Source of the DNA: RGIG3135 sp964477115
Lineage (GTDB): Bacteria; Actinomycetota; Coriobacteriia; Coriobacteriales; Eggerthellaceae
DNA: 23,916 nucleotides
Direction of reading: 5' to 3'
Assembly: GCA_964477115.1 (NCBI GenBank)
Contig: CAYZCY010000025.1
Location: forward strand, 1-23,916
Within the stretch, counting starts at the first letter, position 1. Every line of letters starts with the position of its first letter. Both the position numbers and the translations under genes were made by a program. Positions 21,562-23,916 of this stretch are shown here, one piece after another. The notes below the pieces were generated by a model that saw only the letters and a program-made list of their open reading frames with translations, ran no database searches and was not told the origin of the DNA.

Positions 21562-21658
21562 AACCGAGCGGCTTGCGAAGCACTTAGCTGCGCGTCTAAC
21601 TGCGTGTTTCGCACCCGTTCAACTATGTTTGCACGCCTTGAGCTTAGGAGCTCGGATC

Positions 21659-22549
21659 ATGAATATCGGTGATATCGAAAGCTTTATTGCCGTGGTTCGC
21701 AAGGGCAGCATCAACGCTGCAGCCGAGGAGCTTTTCACTACGCAACCCGCCCTTTCCCGTCGCATTGCCTCTATCGAGGCTGAGCTTGGCTGTCGTTTGA
21801 TCGAGCGCTCCCGTGGAGTAAGGACGGTTACGCTCACGCCTGAAGGTGAGCGGTTTTTGCGCCTGGTGCCGCGATGGGTCGATCTTCTTTCCGAAATGAG
21901 CAGCGTGGGCAAGGCCTCCGGGCTTCATCGCCGCGATTTTCGCATCGGCTGCATCGACAGCGTGGCCAGCTTTTTGCTGCAAGATGCCTTCAAGCAACTG
22001 GTAGCTGCTCATCCGGAGGTTTGCTTTAACGTGAGCGTTCAGCATTCGCTCAACTCCTACCGACGTATGGAGGAAGGCTCCCTGTCGACAGCTGTGATAG
22101 CTGACGTTCGCTACGCGCGCGGTATCCTGGCGGTTCCCTTGTTCTCGGAGAAGATGGTTTTGGTGAGTTCGGCTGATTCCGACTTGCCGCCCGAGGTGGA
22201 TCCGCGCAGCCTCGATCCCTCGCGTGAGATTCGCGTGCCCTGGCACCCAACGCTGGCTGACTGGTACGCCTACTGGATGCCCGAAGCCCGTCCGCGCGTA
22301 GTGGCTGACAAGATGTCGCTTATGCTGGGTTTCCTTGACGAGCCCAACACCTGGGCCATCGCCCATGCCTCCATGGCGCCTACTATGGCCAACCGCGGAC
22401 TCAAGCTTCATGAGTTGACCAACCCGCCTGCTGACATCACCTGTTACGCCTTAGTTCGCGAAAGCGAAAGCGAAGATCCCCTGACTGTGGAGTTCATCGA
22501 CCTCATGCGCGACGTCGCTCGCGGTCGAACGGGCATCACGGTCCTTTAG
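21659..22549 (+). CDS. LysR-family transcriptional regulator
   Basis: A 296-residue LTTR. The N-terminal winged helix-turn-helix is typical: MNIGDIESFIAVVRKGSINAAAEELFTTQPALSRRIASIEAELGCRLIERSRGVRTVTLTPEGERFL (1-67). The rest is the two-lobe effector-binding domain beginning near FRIGCIDSV. The effector is unknown. ATG 21659 follows TAGGAG with 8-nt spacing; a TTG 30 nt earlier gives an unconserved extension. LysR proteins often control a divergent neighbour, here the bile salt hydrolase across a 600-bp gap, but the distance is long and the link is speculative. The next gene, icd, is in the same direction with its own promoter. Confidence 0.92.
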   Translation: MNIGDIESFIAVVRKGSINAAAEELFTTQPALSRRIASIEAELGCRLIERSRGVRTVTLTPEGERFLRLVPRWVDLLSEMSSVGKASGLHRRDFRIGCIDSVASFLLQDAFKQLVAAHPEVCFNVSVQHSLNSYRRMEEGSLSTAVIADVRYARGILAVPLFSEKMVLVSSADSDLPPEVDPRSLDPSREIRVPWHPTLADWYAYWMPEARPRVVADKMSLMLGFLDEPNTWAIAHASMAPTMANRGLKLHELTNPPADITCYALVRESESEDPLTVEFIDLMRDVARGRTGITVL

Positions 22550-22689
22550 CTAACGCGGGAAGGGGAAGGCTTAAGATGAAGACCCGCACCAAGAGAGTTG
22601 CCTCAGCGTCCCTGCTCTCTCCCAACGGTGCTTTACCCGGCTAGAGTAGCCGCGCCTCCAAGCTTTACTCGACCTTAACATGCCGTGGC

Positions 22690-22695
22690 TATAAT
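22690..22695 (+). promoter_or_regulatory. -10 box of icd
   Basis: A perfect TATAAT with only weak upstream -35 candidates (TCGACC, 15-nt spacer). It implies a 5' leader of about 115 nt. No obvious T-tailed terminator separates it from lysR. Confidence 0.5.
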
Positions 22696-22757
22696 GTGCC
22701 AAAACCGCAAGAGCGGCCGTGATGGCCGACGCTACCACTTATCAGCAAATCACATCA

Positions 22758-22784
22758 TGCGCTTACCTTCGCGACCTAAGCGCA
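22758..22784 (+). other. Stable hairpin in the icd leader
   Basis: TGCGCTTA (22758-22765) and TAAGCGCA (22777-22784) form a perfect 8-bp stem with an 11-nt loop. A second stem, GCGGCC/GGCCG, lies 5' at about 22713-22729. Neither is followed by a T tract, and I recognise no riboswitch class. Confidence 0.45.
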
Positions 22785-22818
22785 CAACGAGTCGCATGTT
22801 TTAGCAAAGGAGCCCATC

Positions 22819-23916
22819 GTGACCGATAGCACCGTAAAGATTGCCATGACCACGCCGCTCGTCGAGATGGACGGCGACGAGATGACGCGCATAATCTGGC
22901 AGATGGTCAAGGATGATCTGATCTGCCCCTTCGTTGATTTGAAGACCGAGTACTACGACCTGGGACTTGAGAATCGCGATGCGACGAACGACCAGGTCAC
23001 GGTTGATTCGGCTGAGGCCACCAAGCGCCTTGGCGTTGCCGTGAAGTGCGCAACCATCACCGCCAACGCCGCGCGCGTCGAGGAGTACGGCCTCAAGGAG
23101 ATGTGGAAGAGCCCCAACGGCACCATTCGTGCGCTGCTTGACGGCACGGTCTTCCGCGCTCCCATCATCGTCAAGGGCATTGAGCCCTGCGTGCGCAACT
23201 GGAAAAAGCCCATTACGCTGGCGCGCCATGCTTACGGCGACGTCTACAAAAACGTCGAGATCCAGGTTCCCGGCCCGGGCAAGGTGGAGCTGGTCTACAC
23301 CGGCGCCGACGGCACCGAGATCCGCGAGCTTGTCCACGAGTACGCAGGACCTGGCGTAGCCCAGGGCATGCACAACCTTGACGAGTCCATTACCAGCTTT
23401 GCGCGCAGCTGCTTTGGCTATGCGCTCGACACCAAGCAAAGCGTCTGGTTTTCCTCGAAGGACACCATTTCCAAGAAGTACGACCATCGCTTCAAGGATA
23501 TCTTCCAGGAGATATTCGATGCGGAATATGCCGCCGCCTTTGAGGACGCGGGCATCGAGTACTTCTACACGCTCATCGACGATGCGGTTGCACGTGTCAT
23601 GAAGGCGGAGGGCGGATTCATCTGGGCCTGCAAGAACTACGACGGCGATGTCATGAGCGACATGGTCTCGAGTGCATTCGGCAGCCTTGCCATGATGACG
23701 AGCGTGCTTGTGAGCCCCCAGGGTGTCTACGAGTACGAAGCTGCGCACGGCACGGTTCAGCGTCACTACTACAGGCACCTTGCGGGCGAGCAGACCTCTA
23801 CTAACTCGGTTGCCACCATCTTCGCCTGGTCGGGAGCTCTGCGTAGGCGCGGCGAGCTCGACGGCCTGCCCGATCTGGTGAACTTTGCGAATGCCCTCGA
23901 GGCGGCCACCGTGGCC
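22819..23916 (+). CDS. icd: NADP-dependent isocitrate dehydrogenase, 3' end missing
   Basis: The first 366 residues of an IDH; the frame stays open to the window edge, and about 35-40 residues are missing. It oxidatively decarboxylates isocitrate to 2-oxoglutarate, giving NADPH. The sequence resembles the eukaryotic/type II homodimeric IDH rather than E. coli Icd: KSPNGTIRALLDGTVFRAPI (97-116), ARHAYGD (135-141, R136 equals IDH1 R132), VPGPGKVE, GGFIWACKNYDGDV and AAHGTVQRHYY. Substrate ligands S98, N100, R104, R113 and R136 are present. GTG 22819 has AAAGGAG 7-8 nt upstream; ATG 22846 is an alternative. It supplies 2-oxoglutarate and reducing power for amino-acid synthesis. Confidence 0.95.
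   Translation, partial: MTDSTVKIAMTTPLVEMDGDEMTRIIWQMVKDDLICPFVDLKTEYYDLGLENRDATNDQVTVDSAEATKRLGVAVKCATITANAARVEEYGLKEMWKSPNGTIRALLDGTVFRAPIIVKGIEPCVRNWKKPITLARHAYGDVYKNVEIQVPGPGKVELVYTGADGTEIRELVHEYAGPGVAQGMHNLDESITSFARSCFGYALDTKQSVWFSSKDTISKKYDHRFKDIFQEIFDAEYAAAFEDAGIEYFYTLIDDAVARVMKAEGGFIWACKNYDGDVMSDMVSSAFGSLAMMTSVLVSPQGVYEYEAAHGTVQRHYYRHLAGEQTSTNSVATIFAWSGALRRRGELDGLPDLVNFANALEAATVA

Noticed and set aside
22801..23778. Long minus-strand open frame opposite icd
   Set aside because: Its translation has no recognisable motifs and it lies wholly antisense to a clear isocitrate dehydrogenase; it is a codon-bias shadow.
1..23916. Mobile elements, prophage, CRISPR, toxin-antitoxin or defence island
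   Set aside because: No transposase, integrase, repeat-spacer array or defence gene was found; the tRNA at the left edge has no attachment-site repeat that I can see.

Overview
The window looks like chromosomal DNA from a Coriobacteriia-type actinobacterium, probably a gut resident. Supporting signs are moderate-to-high GC, strong AGGAGG-type ribosome sites, a bile salt hydrolase of the Collinsella/Slackia type, a eukaryote-like NADP isocitrate dehydrogenase and a remnant resembling a protein family I associate with Eggerthellaceae. The genus is inference; no 16S gene is present. I see no prophage, transposase or CRISPR array.

Layout. 1-200: tRNA-Ala(CGC), minus strand, with its own promoter and terminator. 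297-2279: a promoter, a complete lysine riboswitch with terminator, and an NhaC-superfamily transporter that is therefore probably a lysine carrier. 2348-4294: cysK and galU. 4315-4451: a gene-free stretch with four hairpins that, read on the minus strand, exposes C-rich anti-Shine-Dalgarno motifs (possible small RNA). 4725-6825: rarA and a DUF948-like membrane-anchored protein. 6931-9573: a compact zinc-efflux operon on the minus strand (SmtB-like repressor, separate HMA metallochaperone, Zn/Cd P1B-ATPase) behind a perfect 12-2-12 operator. 9595-9954: a small Cys-containing protein of unknown function. 10055-13949: HelD-like RNA polymerase recycling ATPase, a tiny Gly/Lys/Arg-rich protein and an MFS exporter. 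14000-14188: probable gene remnant. 14240-15993: an inverted repeat over a promoter, a ferredoxin-like Fe-S protein and a YitT-type membrane protein. 16098-17851: a glycine riboswitch and an alanine/glycine:sodium symporter. 18001-19272: AI-2E/PerM-family membrane protein. 19324-21056 (minus): ThrH-type phosphatase and bile salt hydrolase. 21057-21658: a 600-bp gene-free region with a strong minus-strand terminator, another hairpin with a C-rich loop, and three TATAAT boxes. 21659 to the end: a LysR regulator and a 3'-truncated NADP-isocitrate dehydrogenase.

Themes. Amino-acid handling recurs: lysine- and glycine-sensing RNAs each precede a transporter, and cysK and thrH add cysteine and serine metabolism. 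Metal stress (zinc operon), bile stress (BSH) and transcription/DNA maintenance (HelD, RarA) make up most of the rest. The most novel-looking signals are the two gene-free loci at 4.3 kb and 21.4 kb. They share a 12-of-13 motif, the anti-SD-like CCUCCUUCAU on the minus strand, and both have C-rich hairpin loops.
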